This document shows, piece after piece, positions 1 to 11,238 of a DNA stretch of 64,000 nucleotides. Every line of letters starts with the position of its first letter. Positions within the stretch are counted from its first letter, which is position 1. The stretch is from Leptobrachium leishanense (taxonomy: Eukaryota > Chordata > Amphibia > Anura > Megophryidae), in assembly GCA_009667805.1 (NCBI GenBank), contig CM019066.1, forward strand, positions 333,132,077-333,196,076, given 5' to 3'. The translations under genes and the position numbers were made by a program. The notes beneath the pieces are model-generated. The model worked only from the letters and a program-made list of their open reading frames with translations, searched no databases and had not been told where the DNA came from.

Positions 1-65
1 AGGTAGTGATCCTGGTATTGCTTGTTATTCTTTGGCTGCACACAAATTAGCGCTTTGTATACTAA

Positions 66-970
66 GGGCCATATTACATTCGCTACACAACTGTGCTCGC
101 GCAAATTTTTTTGCGCACAGTGTCCAGCGTTATCGCGCGGAAATTAACGTGATATTCGGATCTGAATGCATTTTCTCATCCGTCAAAAAATAACGTTACA
201 GGGTTATTCAGAGAGCGTGAAAAGCAGGAGAATGACTGGAGAATGAAAAATTCTAGGTCAAAATAGCCAAACCAGAAAAATTCTCCCTTTCATCTCACTT
301 TCAAAATCGGCTATTTTGACCTAGAATTTTTCATTCTCCAGTCATTCTCCTGCTTTACACGCTCTCTGAATAACCCTGTTATTAAAAAAAATGCGCAAAA
401 CGAAGTGTAATACGCGTGCAGTAACGTTGCGCAAGTAACTCAGTGCGCGGACTGTTTTTTTTTCCAGGATTCAGAATTAAGAACCTTAATTGACATCAAT
501 TCACCTTAATTGACTCACTAACGTTTTTGCGCCTGTCAAAGTAAATCTGAGTATACATGCTGCAGCAATAAAAAAAATATGCATGAATTCACAATTTTTT
601 TGGTTTGGGTATGTGTAGAATGTGTAACTATACTGTGCTGTATTTTTTTTTTCGTGCTGGTGTATTTGGTTTCGGCCAGAACGTTCAGATTTGCAGTTAC
701 CACCAGGTTATGGTTATGCGCGCAAACGTCGTTCGTAGGAAGTTGTGCATCTATTGAAATACCATCCGCTTAACGCATTTGCGCTCACAATGTTAAGTAT
801 AGGACGCGCACAGTTCATCACACTCGCGCAAGTCCATCCGCGTTAAACGATAACGCGGATGGATTTGCGCGAACGTTGAAATACGACGTTCTGCGCAAAT
901 GGTTTTGTCCTCGCGCAAATACGCATTTGCGTGCGCGCAAAACCGATGCGCGAGGAATGCAATATGGCCC
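66..970. mobile_element. GGGCCC-type Harbinger-like non-autonomous element, copy 1
   Basis: The ends are inverted: GGGCCATATTACA on the left and its near complement TGCAATATGGCCC on the right. Flanking triplets are TAA (63-65) and CAA (971-973), an imperfect 3-bp target duplication. The interior is unusually rich in CpG and in GCGCAAA-type words. No coding sequence of its own was recognised. Three further copies lie at 1566, 36811 and 50137. Three-base target duplications are typical of PIF/Harbinger transposons, so that class is inferred. A smaller hairpin MITE (199-378) is nested inside. Confidence 0.6.
199..378. mobile_element. Near-perfect hairpin MITE (CAGGGTTATTC termini) with TTA target duplication
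   Basis: The element begins CAGGGTTATTCAGAGAGCGT and ends with the inverted copy. Its arms (about 199-262 and 314-378) are almost perfectly complementary across some 65 bp, around a loop of about 50 bp. It is flanked by TTA at 196-198 and 379-381. Target triplet TTA and these termini fit a PIF/Harbinger-type MITE. The same outer terminus recurs on longer MITEs across the window (for example 9736, 30610 and 58337). Confidence 0.75.
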
Positions 971-1565
971 CAAGAGTGGTAAATGTTAAGTTACAGCAGG
1001 CAGCTGCAAAAGCCACACCGCAAGGGAAGACCACAGAAATAGGACGGGAGCTGTTATCATTAGAGAGTGGGGCTGCCATACTATAGAGAGAATTAGACAT
1101 ATTATATAGAGAGAGAGGGAGAAAAAGAACGCACGCAAAGGAGAGCCCGAGCACTAGAGTTGAATGGTATATATTTTTTCATGTATTTCTGTTTTTAATA
1201 ATTGTTGGAGTTTTTTCTGCTGGCCTTTTTCAATTTCTAATGGTCTGTGGCTATTGACTGGGGTTTGTGGCATGTGGTCAATGCACTCGGGGTTATGGTG
1301 GATTATTTATTTATTTATAAAGTATTTTACCAGGAAGGATTAGTGGATTAGTGCCTGATATTCAGTTTTTCTTCTTTTGATACTTTGTATCTTCTGTTCA
1401 TCCCGTCTACTGATAGTGATTGGTTGTAACATTTTTTTCACTCATTTCTCTACGATCACACTTGTTCTAATTCTGTGTTTGCTATTTAAATGTGTTCCTT
1501 GATTGTCTTGATAAAAATATTGAACCCAAACACCAGGAAAGAACAAGAAAAACCGAATATAAAAC
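971..1565. other. Unclassified AT-rich spacer with a SINE-tail fragment
   Basis: No gene was seen. Around 1306-1340 there is a TTTATTTATTTATAAAG run followed by TATTTTACCAGGAAGGAT. This is the reverse complement of the 3' end of the tRNA-derived SINE at 8441 and 26325, so it is probably a severely truncated SINE copy. The rest is not recognised. Confidence 0.4.
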
Positions 1566-2283
1566 GGGCCCTATTACAATCTTCACGCAAACGTTTGCGC
1601 GCACGCAAAAGCCTTTGCGCTGAACGTCGTATTACAAAGTCAGCGCAACAAACGCACGTAATCGTCTACCGCGGGTGAACCTGCGCGAACGATGCGCGAG
1701 CTTACTGTACTGCGAGCATCCCATACTTAACATTGTGAGCGCAAATGCGTTTGTGCGCTGGTACGCAGATGGTATTACAATCTATGTGCAAAATTTAACG
1801 CAGTGTTTGCGCGCATAATTTTAACGTCTTTTAAAAGCTTTTAAAAGTTAATGACAAATCTGAACATCCTGGTCGAACCCAAATACACCAGCCCAAAAAA
1901 AAAAATACAGCAAAGTATAGTTACACATTCTACTCATACCAAACCAGTAAAATGGAGAAGTTGTGTGTGTTTTTATTATTGCTGCAGCATATATGCTCAG
2001 ATTGATTTTGACAGGCACAAAAACTTAACGGGAGACAATTGTGGTTCTTAATTCTGATTGGCTGAATCGCGTGAAAAAAACAGTCCGCACACCGATTTCT
2101 GCGCACAACGTCAATGCGCGCGCGTTTTTGCGTGTCTTTTTTACGCACGTTATTTTTTGACGGATGAGATAATGCGTGAGGATTGTAATACCAGCGTTAA
2201 TTTACGCGCGTTAACGTTTATCGCTTCACGCTAAAATTTACGCGTTTACCGTGCATTTTTGCGTGAAGAATGTAATAGGGCCC
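1566..2283. mobile_element. GGGCCC-type Harbinger-like non-autonomous element, copy 2
   Basis: Perfect terminal inverted repeats GGGCCCTATTACA and TGTAATAGGGCCC are flanked by the triplet AAC on both sides (1563-1565 and 2284-2286). Internal sequence is homologous to the copies at 66 and 50137, including a block reading TTTTTGTGCCTGTCAAAAT on the minus strand. Short open frames inside are not considered genes. The perfect 3-bp duplication makes this the clearest short copy of the family. Confidence 0.75.
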
Positions 2284-2461
2284 AACATGTTTTGACTTTG
2301 GAAATAAAGATGTTGCTCAAACTAGAAGCAACAATAGCATTGGATGAAGTACAGAGGACAGGATTGTGAAATGATCAGTGAGCAGACGTGGGTACAGGTG
2401 CCTAAGGGAAGAGCAATGTTTCCTGATAATGGATATTGCTGAACCAATCACTTCACTAAGT

Positions 2462-2680
2462 GGGTTATTCAGAGAGCACCGAAATTTCGGTGCTCTCTCC
2501 TTCGGCGACCTCAATTCACTGACCCTGCGGTGAATTCAGCATTCGCCACAGGGTCCCCCAAGTGCTGCAAAAGGATCCGCCGAATGCCGACGAACCACCG
2601 AACGCATCTTCAAACCGCCGAACGCAGTCGACGTCCTGCTGTACGCAACCTCAAACAACGACGACCCGCCATAGTACAAT
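2462..2680. mobile_element. Fragment of the GGTTATTCAGAGAGCACCGAA MITE family
   Basis: Begins GGGTTATTCAGAGAGCACCG and has the family's CACCGAAATTTCGGTG foldback and the CCTGCGGTGAATTCAGCATTC block found at 9780, 16260 and (reversed) 12000. The other end is missing. Family members elsewhere have 3-bp duplications (ATA, TAA, TAT), which places the family with Harbinger-type MITEs by inference. Confidence 0.55.
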
Positions 2681-3399
2681 GGCGTATTAGCGCCAACCAT
2701 TGGAAAACTGTGACGTAATCAGACACCAGTCACTTGCACTTAAAATACACTGGATCCCATCTAACAGTGGAAATCACCAAGTTAAAAAAGCAAAGCAAGA
2801 CAGTGCAGCACCCTGTGGATAGGCAGTATACCTTACAGTGGCGTCGCTACGTGGGGGCGGGGGGTGCGGCCCGCACCAGGTGACACCCGCCCTTAGGGTG
2901 ACACCAAAGCAGTGGCGGCTCTTTAATTAAGCACTTACTGGGCCTCGCGCAGCCGCCTAATCTGCATAATCAGGCAGGCAGCATTAATTGGGTTTTTTTC
3001 AGCCGCATTTTTATTTCCGTCTGGCCGCAAGAGAAATCACCACTCGGCGGCATCCTGATAACGTTTGCACATGTGATGGCGCCGGCGGATCACATGCATC
3101 CGGTCGCGTCGCACCTTTCCTTCGCACTCATTCCATGCAGGAAACACGCGGCAGCACAACACGTGCAGGAGCAGCAGCCGTAGTTCACGTGACGCTCTGA
3201 CACGGCACCATCGGGTCGGCGCCGCATGACGAGAGAGGGAGTCGGACAGCCAGGGGGAAAGAGCAGAGGCAGAGCTGCAGAGGCCCCACTGTTTTGGATT
3301 ACCCGTCCGGAGGAGGATTGCATGCTGGCGCTGCACAACGCTTTGACTGTGAGTGAGCGGCGTTTCTGACCGAAACCCCAACAAAAACTCAAACACTGC

Positions 3400-3630
3400 C
3401 CCTCAGGCACCCAGATTGACCCTCAAGGCACCCAGGGGGGCCCCAGAGGCCCAGAGAGGGGTCCAGGCACCCAGAGAGGGGCCCAGCCAGGCGCACAGAG
3501 AGAGGCCCAGGTACCCAGAGAGGGGCCCAGGCACCCACAGAGGTACTTAGTGGCCATGGCACTGCCCCCCCCAGACCCAGAGGCCCCAGAGACACAGGCA
3601 CCCTACAGGACACAGACACCCAGAGACACA
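3400..3630. repeat. Imperfect GC-rich tandem repeat (CCCAGAGAGGGGCCCAGGCA-like)
   Basis: Variants of CCCAGAGAGGGGCCCAGGCA recur many times in irregular spacing. The block lies inside the hAT-type element 2836-4373, directly before the AT-rich minisatellite. Open frames on both strands are by-products of the repeat. Confidence 0.6.
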
Positions 3631-3636
3631 GGGCCT

Positions 3637-4112
3637 ATATATATCCATATGTGAGCTGGGACACTATATATCCATATCTGAGCTGGGGCAATATATCCAT
3701 ATGTGAGCTGGGGCACTATATATCCATATGTGAGCTGGGGGCAATATATTCATATGTGAGCTGGGGCAATATATCCATATCTGAGCTGGGTCAATATATA
3801 TTCATATGTGAGCTGGGCAATATATCCATATCTGAGCTGGGGCAATATATATTCATATGTGAGCTGGGGCTATATATATCCATGTGTGAGCTGGGGCAAT
3901 ATATCCATATGTGAGCTGGGGCAATATATATCCATGTGGGAGCTGGGGGCAATATATATCCATGTGTGAGCTGGGGCATTATATCCATATGTGAGCTGGG
4001 GCAATATATATCCATGTGTGAGCTGGGGCAATATATATCCATGTGTGAGCTGGGGCAATATATCCATATGTGAGCTGGGGCAATATATCCAGAGCTGCGG
4101 GGGGCAATATAT
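3637..4112. repeat. Minisatellite, unit about 25-29 bp (ATCCATATGTGAGCTGGGGC)
   Basis: About seventeen units of the form ATATATCCATATGTGAGCTG plus GGGCA follow one another with small length changes. CCATATG and CCATGTG variants alternate. A related array with unit TCCATGTTGTGAGCTGGGGG sits at 23103-23275 in another element. The open frames seen here translate as periodic peptides and are not genes. Confidence 0.85.
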
Positions 4113-4529
4113 ATCCAAGTGTGCCTTCACTTTCACTGACTTCGAACAGGCACCGTACATGCTGGCAGTTCGCCAAAATTTGTGTGTGAGGATATGAGAG
4201 AGCTCCACAGCAATAAACCTCACAGTAATGTGCGCTGTGCAAGAGCATTCAGTGTTATATGGAAGTACTGACTTATGAGTAAGAGTAGTGAAAAAAAAAT
4301 CCGTAAAACTCGTGGGGGGGGGTGACACCATAACTTGCCGCACCGGGTGACACCAACCCTAGTGACGCCACTGATACCTTATATGACTTTTAGGTCACAA
4401 TCTTAGGCTACACAGAGTATTTCTTCTTTTTAGAGCCTCAATTCAAGCAACAGAACTCTTCTTTATGCTAAAAAAGTAAAATTTGAAGCCATCGAGCAGC
4501 CAAACATACCGCCGAACGCATCCTCAAAC

Positions 4530-5735
4530 TAGGCTTGTGCACCGATTTATTTATTTATTTATTTTTCGGTTCGGTTCGTTCGGATTTTGTAAATTTTGGT
4601 TTTGACTCATTTCGGCCGATTTTCGTTTCGGTTCGTTTCGTTTAGTTTTTCGTATCGACTTTTTTTTCGTGATACCGGAAATTTTTGTGTTTTTCGGAAT
4701 GTCTGTTCTCCTCGTTTCAAAGTGTCTATTCGTCTTGACGTAAACTAATGTTTTTTCGGATACGATAATTATACGATACGATAATTCTGCCGATACGATA
4801 ATTCTGCCATTGAGATTTCTCATGTTTTACAAGAAGGATACATTGAGATTTCTCTGGTTTTACAAGAAGGATACTTTGAGATTTCTCATGTTTTACAAGA
4901 AGGATACATTGAGATTTATCTGGTTTTACAAGAAGGATACATTGAGATTTCTCTGGTTTTACAAGAAGGATACATTGAGATTTCTCATGTTTTACAAGAA
5001 GGATACATTGAGATTTCTCTGGTTTTACAAGAAAGATACATTGAGATTTCTCTGGTTTTACAAGAAGGACACATTGAGAATTCTCTGGTTTTACAAGAAG
5101 GATACATTGAGATTTCTCTGGTTTTACAAGAAGGATACATTGAGATTTCTCTGGTTTTACAAGAAGGATACATTGAGATTTCTCTGGTTTTACAAGAAAG
5201 ATACATTGAGATTTCTCTGGTTTTACAAGAAGGATACATTGAGATTTCTCTGGTTTTACAAGAAGGATACATTGAGATTTCTCTGGTTTTACAAGAAGGA
5301 TACATTGAGATTTCTCTGGTTTTACAAGAAGGATACACTGAGATTTCTCTGGTTTTACAAGAAGGATACATTGAGATTTCTCTGGTTTTACAAGAAGGAT
5401 ACATTGAGATTTCTCTGGTTTTCCAGGAAGGATACATTGAGATGGGAATGATACAAAATTTTATTACAGAATCAGCGATATAAATACGATGTCCGAAATT
5501 ACTGAAATGTAACCGAAATAAGGAATGGAGCCGAAATCACGAATGGAACGAAAATGAATTTCGATTTTACACATTTCTAGTCCATTCGAAAATACCGAAA
5601 CGTTTTCGTTTCGGCACGAAAATTCGTTCGGATCTGCTGTTTTCGGATCTTAAAATTTCCGAAATTCGGCCGAATCCGAATGCAGGAATTGGGAAATTTC
5701 GTGAAAATTCCGAAATTCCGAAACGCACATCTCTA
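4530..5735 (+). mobile_element. hAT-type element filled with a 33-bp minisatellite, copy 1
   Basis: Termini TAGGCTTGTGC and GCACATCTCTA are imperfect inverted repeats. The 8-bp flank CCTCAAAC occurs exactly at 4522-4529 and 5736-5743, so the element moved by a hAT-like reaction. Outer arms are rich in CGGTTCGG and TTTTCG words. The centre is a minisatellite (4809-5445). There is no transposase domain, so it must depend on a partner. A second copy with the same termini and the same array orientation relative to them is at 61604-62685 on the opposite strand. Confidence 0.85.
4809..5445 (+). repeat. 33-bp minisatellite, about 19 units
   Basis: The unit is TTGAGATTTCTCTGGTTTTA plus CAAGAAGGATACA. 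Variants CTCATG and CTCTGG are interspersed near the left end, and CTCTGG dominates to the right. The last unit reads TTTTCCAGGAAGGATACATT, matching the SINE segment at 8593-8626 (reverse complement) more closely than the others do. The period is a multiple of three, so long open frames appear on both strands (213 and 150 codons); they have no sign of being proteins. Confidence 0.9.
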
Positions 5736-6160
5736 CCTCAAACGCTGAATGCAGCTGACGACCTGCCGAACAGCCCACTGCATGCTTCCTCAATTTGCCG
5801 AACGCAGGCCATCGTCCTGCCGAACGCCGCCGAAAAAAGCTGACCGGCCACCGAACAGAAGTCTTCCTATGAATAACAATAAAAAGGTCTGTTACAGAAT
5901 AAAAAAAAAGCCATTTAAAAAAATTAGAATTAAAAATTTTGCCAAAAAAATGCATAAAAAATTCTAAAATGCAAGTTAAGAAAAAATACTTTTTGCTGCA
6001 AATGAAAAGAATAAATGGTTGAATAAAAATTTAAAAAGAACGAGGATTTTTTTTTTATATTGAAAACTATGGGATTCGCCTGTTCGAACCTGTCGAACGA
6101 AACCACCGATAATCTAGTCATTTCAGCTTTCAGCTTTCTCTGAATAGATTAACCATTGCT

Positions 6161-7170
6161 GGAGGTGTGGCCGGCTGTGGAAGGGAGAGGACCTGCTTTG
6201 GCAGAGCTCTGCTTCCTATTCCTACGAACAGGGTTCTCCCAGCGTATTTCTCTGCTATTTTTACTTACCCTTGATCTCCTAGTAGGTAGCCATTGGGTGG
6301 TGTAGTCCGGAGCCCATTTTGTCCCCCCCTCCAGATCTGCAAACCAAGTTTTTTGCCGCAAATGTGGTCAATGTCTCGGGAGGCAGGACGCCATCTTTGA
6401 GGCCTGTGTGAGTTTGGACCTTGCGCTGTGCCTTGGGTTGTGTCAATCCCGGATGCATTGAAAGAATTGGTGCGGTGGGGTGAAGGAGGGCCCCCGTACC
6501 CCATACATCAGACTTTTGTTGGGAGGAGGACAGACTAGGAGGCAGAGACCCCTCGACTCCAGAGGTCATAAGGAGGCTGAGATGCCACTGGGACTCGGCA
6601 CTGATATACTGCCGGTCCCTCCGGCACAATAGCCGGGAAGAGGGGATGACAACCTCCCAGCCACTAAGCAAGATATTCGCACCTTTCTGTTAGATTGTCC
6701 TGGAAGGCTAATCTCCAGTCCCTCGGCGCTGATGTGGCTGCAACCCAATCCCTGGTATCGGAGGTTCAAACGCGTACAAAGGTCTTAGAGAGAGCGTAGG
6801 CTGCGACCTCTTCCCACCTGCTAGCTCTTCAGAAGAAGGTTGAATAAAATAATGCAGGGCAGCACAGTCTGCCGCTTTCTCTGGCTGGGAGCAATGGAAG
6901 ACTTGGAACAAATAGTTCCCATTGTTCTTCCACAATGCATTGCTCTGCTTCTGTGCGGCTCCGGCTCAAACAAGCTCAGGTAGAACACGTGCAGGGCCGT
7001 ACTGGGCTCAGTGGAGCTGATACCTGTGGTGCCATTGCAGGTGTTCGTCAGCGGCTGCAAAATAGTCTGACTCAAGACGCTGATACAGAATGGAATGGAG
7101 TCATTATTGTTGAGCCGCAAATGGGAAAGGCTTGTGCAGTTTTTCGCCCTTTTGCAGCTTTCCATTAACT
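6161..7170 (-). other. Unclassified GC-richer insert, possibly a retroelement 5' fragment
   Basis: The block interrupts the MITE to its left and differs from its neighbours in base composition. On the minus strand several short open frames overlap (the longest about 130 codons, 6279-6671) and one stretch reads AAAGATGGCGTCCTGCCTCC. No reverse transcriptase, integrase or other domain could be recognised. A LINE 5' untranslated region is one possibility, held with low confidence. Confidence 0.25.
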
Positions 7171-8323
7171 GGTTAGTTGTGATCTAGCCCAAAGTCTGTG
7201 GAGCTGGTAGCTTCACAACAGCTCTGGTTTAGTTTACACCAGGTTTGGAATACAGCCCAAAGAGTTTTACATCTTGAAAATGTAGGGGGCTATTAATTCA
7301 TGTGATATTTCCGCTGTAGCACAATTCATTTCTAATGAAAAGCACAATGGAGTAAGAAAGATGTCTAGGTTCAACATTCGCAGAAGAATAATGAATTCAG
7401 ATGAGTGTAACCAGTTAATTATATCTTTTCATGTTGAACAGATTGTTCTAACAATAAATATCAATATCACAATATACATTTTAATGCTGTCATCTCGGGA
7501 GCTCGGAAGCTATTTCCTGTCCGCAGACGCGTGGCTTATTTTCTATGCCGTCCTTTTTAGGTCTTGGTAATTAGTCATAAGAACACGAGAGATACTGAAC
7601 ACTGCAGTATAATTGTCAGCAACAGGGCGAGATGCAGCATGACAAATTACATTTCCTCTGGTAGCCTGTGGTATCCCTGGCCTCTGTGAACATTGGAGTT
7701 TCTCGAGAGATGGGGATAAGGTGGTGAATCCAAAGATGGCTTTGCTTGTTATGCAGTGGGTGCGTCCCCTCAAAACACAAATTAAAGAATCATATTTTAT
7801 TCTTTTAATAAATGCCCAAACAATGCCTAGAACATGAGAGATACATTTCTAATTCATTAGGAGTACGTAAGTGAGTGTACCCTATTTACAGTTTCTTGAC
7901 TGCTTTGCTGATTAATAAATAATGATGAATGAACGATACTTGACATCAGCTGTAAAATACAAGCTAGGAAACTTATCTGGTTCTACAGGCTAATCATCTT
8001 TCTGGTGTGTGTCTTTCCAGTCTGTTAATTCAACCACTAGTAATTAAAAGTTACACATAATTTGTTATTAAACAAAGTATACAAAAAGACACAAGCATTT
8101 TAAACGTAAATAATGTTTTTACCTAGTTGTCTAATTGTTTAAACTAGTTTAAACTTCTTTTCAGAGAAATACCCCTTCACTAACAAGAACGTTTCTTTTA
8201 AATAATGTATTATATATCTGAAACGTAGGCTGCATATAACAATAAATATAAGGTAAAATAGCACTGCTGCATAGATAGTTATTCTGAGATAGTTAAAAGA
8301 TTAATATAATGTAATTTACTCAT
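7171..8323. other. Unclassified AT-rich sequence
   Basis: No gene, clear tandem repeat or inverted termini were recognised. Reading frames are short and lack domain character. Confidence 0.5.
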
Positions 8324-8325
8324 TA

Positions 8326-9067
8326 CCGTTGATACTTGAGTATAGCGCGACCCGAATATAACGCGATGGATAGAGATTTATTATGGAAATGAGAGAATAC
8401 TCAAGACTCGAATATAACGTGAGGAGCAAACTTTTACTGTACCGGCTGGGTGGAGTAGAGGTAACATCACTGCTCTGTGTGGAGAGAGCCTGTGGAGACA
8501 TGGGTTCAATCCCGATGAGCACCTCTCCAGTAAGTGTCCTTGGGCAAGACACCTAACGGTACATACTCGCCACCCAGGACATACTTGAAAACGAGAGAAA
8601 TCTCAATGTATCCTTCCTGGTAAAATCCTTTCAAAAAGAAAAAAAAAACAAGATCCTTCCAGATTCTCTTAACACAGTCAAGCTACCCCTCAGGCCAGGG
8701 TGTTCTGCTCTAAAACGATTGCAATTGTTACTAGGTATGAAGCCGCTGGCCACCCGTCTTCTTTACTAGCAATTAGATGGCCGGCGGAGGCAAGCGAGGT
8801 GAAAGACTGGCTTAAAACAAGCGTGCCCTCTGGTCGAGATGGATCTCACCTCTCCTGAATCCGGGAGTTCCTGAAGTGTTTGCAAGCATCAGTGAGACCA
8901 CATCCACTTCAGTGAGACTGCCGGAACTTCCAGGAGACTTGGGATCCAAAGCAAGGCAAGTTTTTTTTTTAAAACGCGATGCAGATGTCTCAGATATAAC
9001 GTGACCCCTCCAATTTTAAGGTAAATTTTTGTCACCAAAATCTATCGGTGTACTCGAGTATCTACGG
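8326..9067. mobile_element. TA-flanked inverted-repeat element with nested SINE
   Basis: Left end CCGTTGATACTTGAGTATA and right end TACTCGAGTATCTACGG are inverted repeats, with TA directly outside each end (8324-8325 and 9068-9069). A TA target is typical of Tc1/mariner-superfamily elements. Interior words such as CGAATATAACG recur near the left end. The SINE at 8441-8649 lies inside. No transposase frame is visible. Confidence 0.6.
8441..8649 (+). mobile_element. tRNA-derived SINE, copy 1
   Basis: The head reads like a tRNA. A box-A-like GGGTGGAGTAGAGG is followed about 50 bp later by the box-B-like GGGTTCAATCCC (around 8510), as in RNA polymerase III promoters. The body continues through CTTGGGCAAGACACC and CGCCACCCAGGACATACTTG to GAGAAATCTCAATGTATCCT and ends in an A-rich run. 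A second copy on the minus strand (26325-26527) confirms a dispersed family. The piece 8593-8626 is the apparent source of the 33-bp minisatellite unit in the two hAT elements. Confidence 0.75.
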
Positions 9068-9077
9068 TATTTATTTC

Positions 9078-9480
9078 TCATGTATTCTTTTGCACTTTAC
9101 AGAAATATTGCTTGGATGAAAGGTTCTAAACTGCAGATGGTGTCCCTTATCTTGCACAGTTTCACACTGGGACTGCATTATCAGCATACCGTCCGAAACA
9201 ACTTTCGTGTCAAATGCAGTAAACGTGATGCAGATAGATAATATAAATGGTGAGATCTCCTGCTTATGGTGCTTTATATTGATCATAATGGGATTATCAA
9301 CGATGCAGCTTCCAAAAAATATCAATAGAATATAAAAATAATATCTAAATGTGGCCTACGCTCGTGTATGGAAATTACAGTAACACCTTGTATCTGTACT
9401 GTACAGGGATTTTCTATATGTATAAACACCTGTATAGTTGCGAGTGACCCCAGAACGCTCCCTGTATATTCTGAGAACCC
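9078..9480. repeat. Unidentified dispersed repeat, copy A (with empty insertion site)
   Basis: About 400 bp align with 61302-61603 plus 62694-62800, sharing stretches such as GTGTCCCTTATCTTGCACA (with small changes), CTGCATTATCAGCATACCG and TATCTGTACTGTACAGGGAT. Here ACAGTAAC (9377-9384) occurs once and uninterrupted. In the other copy it is duplicated around a hAT element. The nature of the repeat is unknown. Confidence 0.75.
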
Positions 9481-9735
9481 GTTCTAGACACTAGACATGA
9501 CAAAAGGGCATCTTTGTCTTGTGTAATTCTTAATGAGGTTAGTGTACGCAATAATGTAGATCCTGGGTTAAGCAATCACATATTGTAATTATACAAATAC
9601 CTTTACATTAGGGTAATCTATGCACATATTAAGTGTAAAATGCTAAGCAATTGGTATTTAAAGCCATACATGGAAAATCCTTATTAATTTAGTTTTTTAG
9701 CTTACATTCCAGTTGTAGGGATCGAAGATGACATA

Positions 9736-10616
9736 CAGGGTTATTCAAAGAGATTCGAAAAGTCATCGCACGTTCGGTGACCCTGCGGTGTATTCAGGAA
9801 GCACCACAGGGTCCCCAAATTGCAGGGAAAAGCTACCGCAAACCCGATGAAAACTCACCGCAAAACCCAGCAAATGCACGCCGAAACCCCTCAAAAACAT
9901 CTGGATTAACCTGCCGAAAACCACGGAAAAAGCCGAGCAGGAGCCGATCACATGCAGCCACACGCAGCGAAGCCGCCGGAAAAAGGCGAGAAAGCCGAGA
10001 CCGCAGAGTGAAGTGAATAAATTAGGAAAACAGTTTGTATGAATGTTTGAAAAGTGAAACACTGTTTGCAAAGAAACTACTGAGCGAAAATGTCTGAAAT
10101 TTACATATGAGGTCCAGGGAATGATAATAAAGAGGGCTGTTACAGAAAAAATAAGTAAACTTAAAACAAAAAAATCGGACTTTTAAAAAACAATTTTTTT
10201 TAGAAAAATGCTTAAAATATCCTAAAAAAATCTATAAATAAAGAGACTCTTTATTGCAGAATTTTATAATGAACGGTTTATTAGATATTGAATTAAAACG
10301 GGAATATTTTTAACATTGAAGCCTATGGGATTCTCCTGAATAAACCTGCCGAATTAAACCACCGAATGGCAGGGCATTTCGGGAACCTTTCACTGCTGGT
10401 TTGTGTTCTCTGAATAGCCGAAGCAGTGCTTTTTCATGGGGATTTCACTGCCCTCGAACAGGCACCGAACAGGCACCCTATGTTCAGGCAATTCGCCAGG
10501 ATTTGGCGAATTGCCTGCTCTCTGGATAGCCGAATGGCCAGGAAAGGTAACCGAGCGCTGATTTTCAGTGTTCGGTTACCTTTCTCAAGCAATTCGGATC
10601 TCTTTGAATTACCCTG
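9736..10616 (+). mobile_element. CAGGGTTATTCAAAGAGA MITE, copy 1
   Basis: Inverted termini CAGGGTTATTCAAAGAGA and TCTCTTTGAATTACCCTG are flanked by ATA on both sides (9733-9735, 10617-10619). Inside are inverted sub-repeats near each end and a T/A-rich middle with ATTGAAGCCTATGGGATTCT. It is closely similar, in opposite orientation, to 30610-31477. Termini and 3-bp duplication fit a Harbinger-type MITE. Confidence 0.75.
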
Positions 10617-10619
10617 ATA

Positions 10620-11238
10620 GATAAAATGTACGAATAAATAAAAAATCTTCACCTGCTATTGCTTCATGCAATACTAGTCTGAGGTCATTCGGTGATATAT
10701 ACTATATTTGAATTATGTAGACATTAGATCTGCTCTTAATATAAAAGCATTTGTCTCATTTTATGTAGGAATTAGGAACGTCTGATCAATGCCATTGCTG
10801 TGTGATTGGATGCAACCTGACACTGTCAGAAACATATGGACAGTACTATACTTGCACTATGCAAGAACCTTTACCTTATTATTAGAGTTACATTCCAGAC
10901 ACTGCATCCTACACACGAGTTGATTTAATTCTATTGGCTGATTTTTCGATAAAAATATCAGTTCCCTCTATTTTCCTATGTGAAAATCCATTTATCATCA
11001 CCTTTCAGCATTTGTCATTTTTTCATAAAACGGCATACTGATAAATTCAAATTGAATCATTATAGCTGATATTTCCATTGAACCGTACAGCCACGAGAGC
11101 TGATATCTGATCCGAGTATTTATTCAGGATCAAAATGCTGGTAAACCTGGATTTGAAACTCCCGAATTGAAAAATGGACAAATACGGCTGAAAAGGGTGC
11201 TGATTTCAGTTATTGGACTGAATTAAATCAAGGCCATA
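10620..11238. other. Unclassified AT-rich spacer
   Basis: No gene or recognisable element. The composition is AT-rich and without strong periodicity. Confidence 0.45.

Larger units (their letters stand above)
2836..4373. mobile_element. hAT-type non-autonomous element carrying a minisatellite
   Basis: Left end CAGTGGCGTC, right end GACGCCACTG. The 8-bp flank ATACCTTA is repeated exactly at 2828-2835 and 4374-4381, a perfect target duplication of the length made by hAT transposases. Just inside both ends lie GGTGACACC-type words in opposite orientation. The interior holds a GC-rich block, an imperfect CCCAGAGAGGGG repeat (about 3400-3600) and a long minisatellite (3637-4112). No transposase gene is present. 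A related element, with the same type of terminus and a related minisatellite, starts near 22899. Confidence 0.8.
4490..6160. mobile_element. CACCGAA-type MITE split by a hAT element
   Basis: Segments 4490-4529 and 5736-6160 together resemble the body of the MITE family seen reversed at 11239-12101: CCGCCGAACGCATCCTCAAA on the left; AAAAAGGTCTGTTACAGAAT and ATTGAAAACTATGGGATTCG on the right. The hAT element 4530-5735 interrupts it. The far end stops at GAATAGATTAACCATTGCT, where unrelated sequence (6161-7170) begins. Confidence 0.55.

Noticed and set aside
2988..3619. GC-rich overlapping frames as genes
   Set aside because: They lie inside a non-autonomous hAT element and its imperfect tandem repeat; all three features of a real gene (domain, start context, splice sites) are missing.
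4810..5451. 213-codon open frame and a 150-codon antisense frame of 11-residue repeats
   Set aside because: A 33-bp period keeps frames open automatically; both strands are open, and the matching array at 61.9 kb differs in unit sequence. No start context, no non-repeat domain.
6149..7168. Protein-coding exon cluster on the minus strand
   Set aside because: Several overlapping frames, none with domain motifs or coherent splice sites; the block interrupts a MITE, so it is more likely repeat-derived.
8441..8525. Functional tRNA gene
   Set aside because: Box A and B are present, but the cloverleaf is poor and the sequence continues as a SINE with a second dispersed copy.
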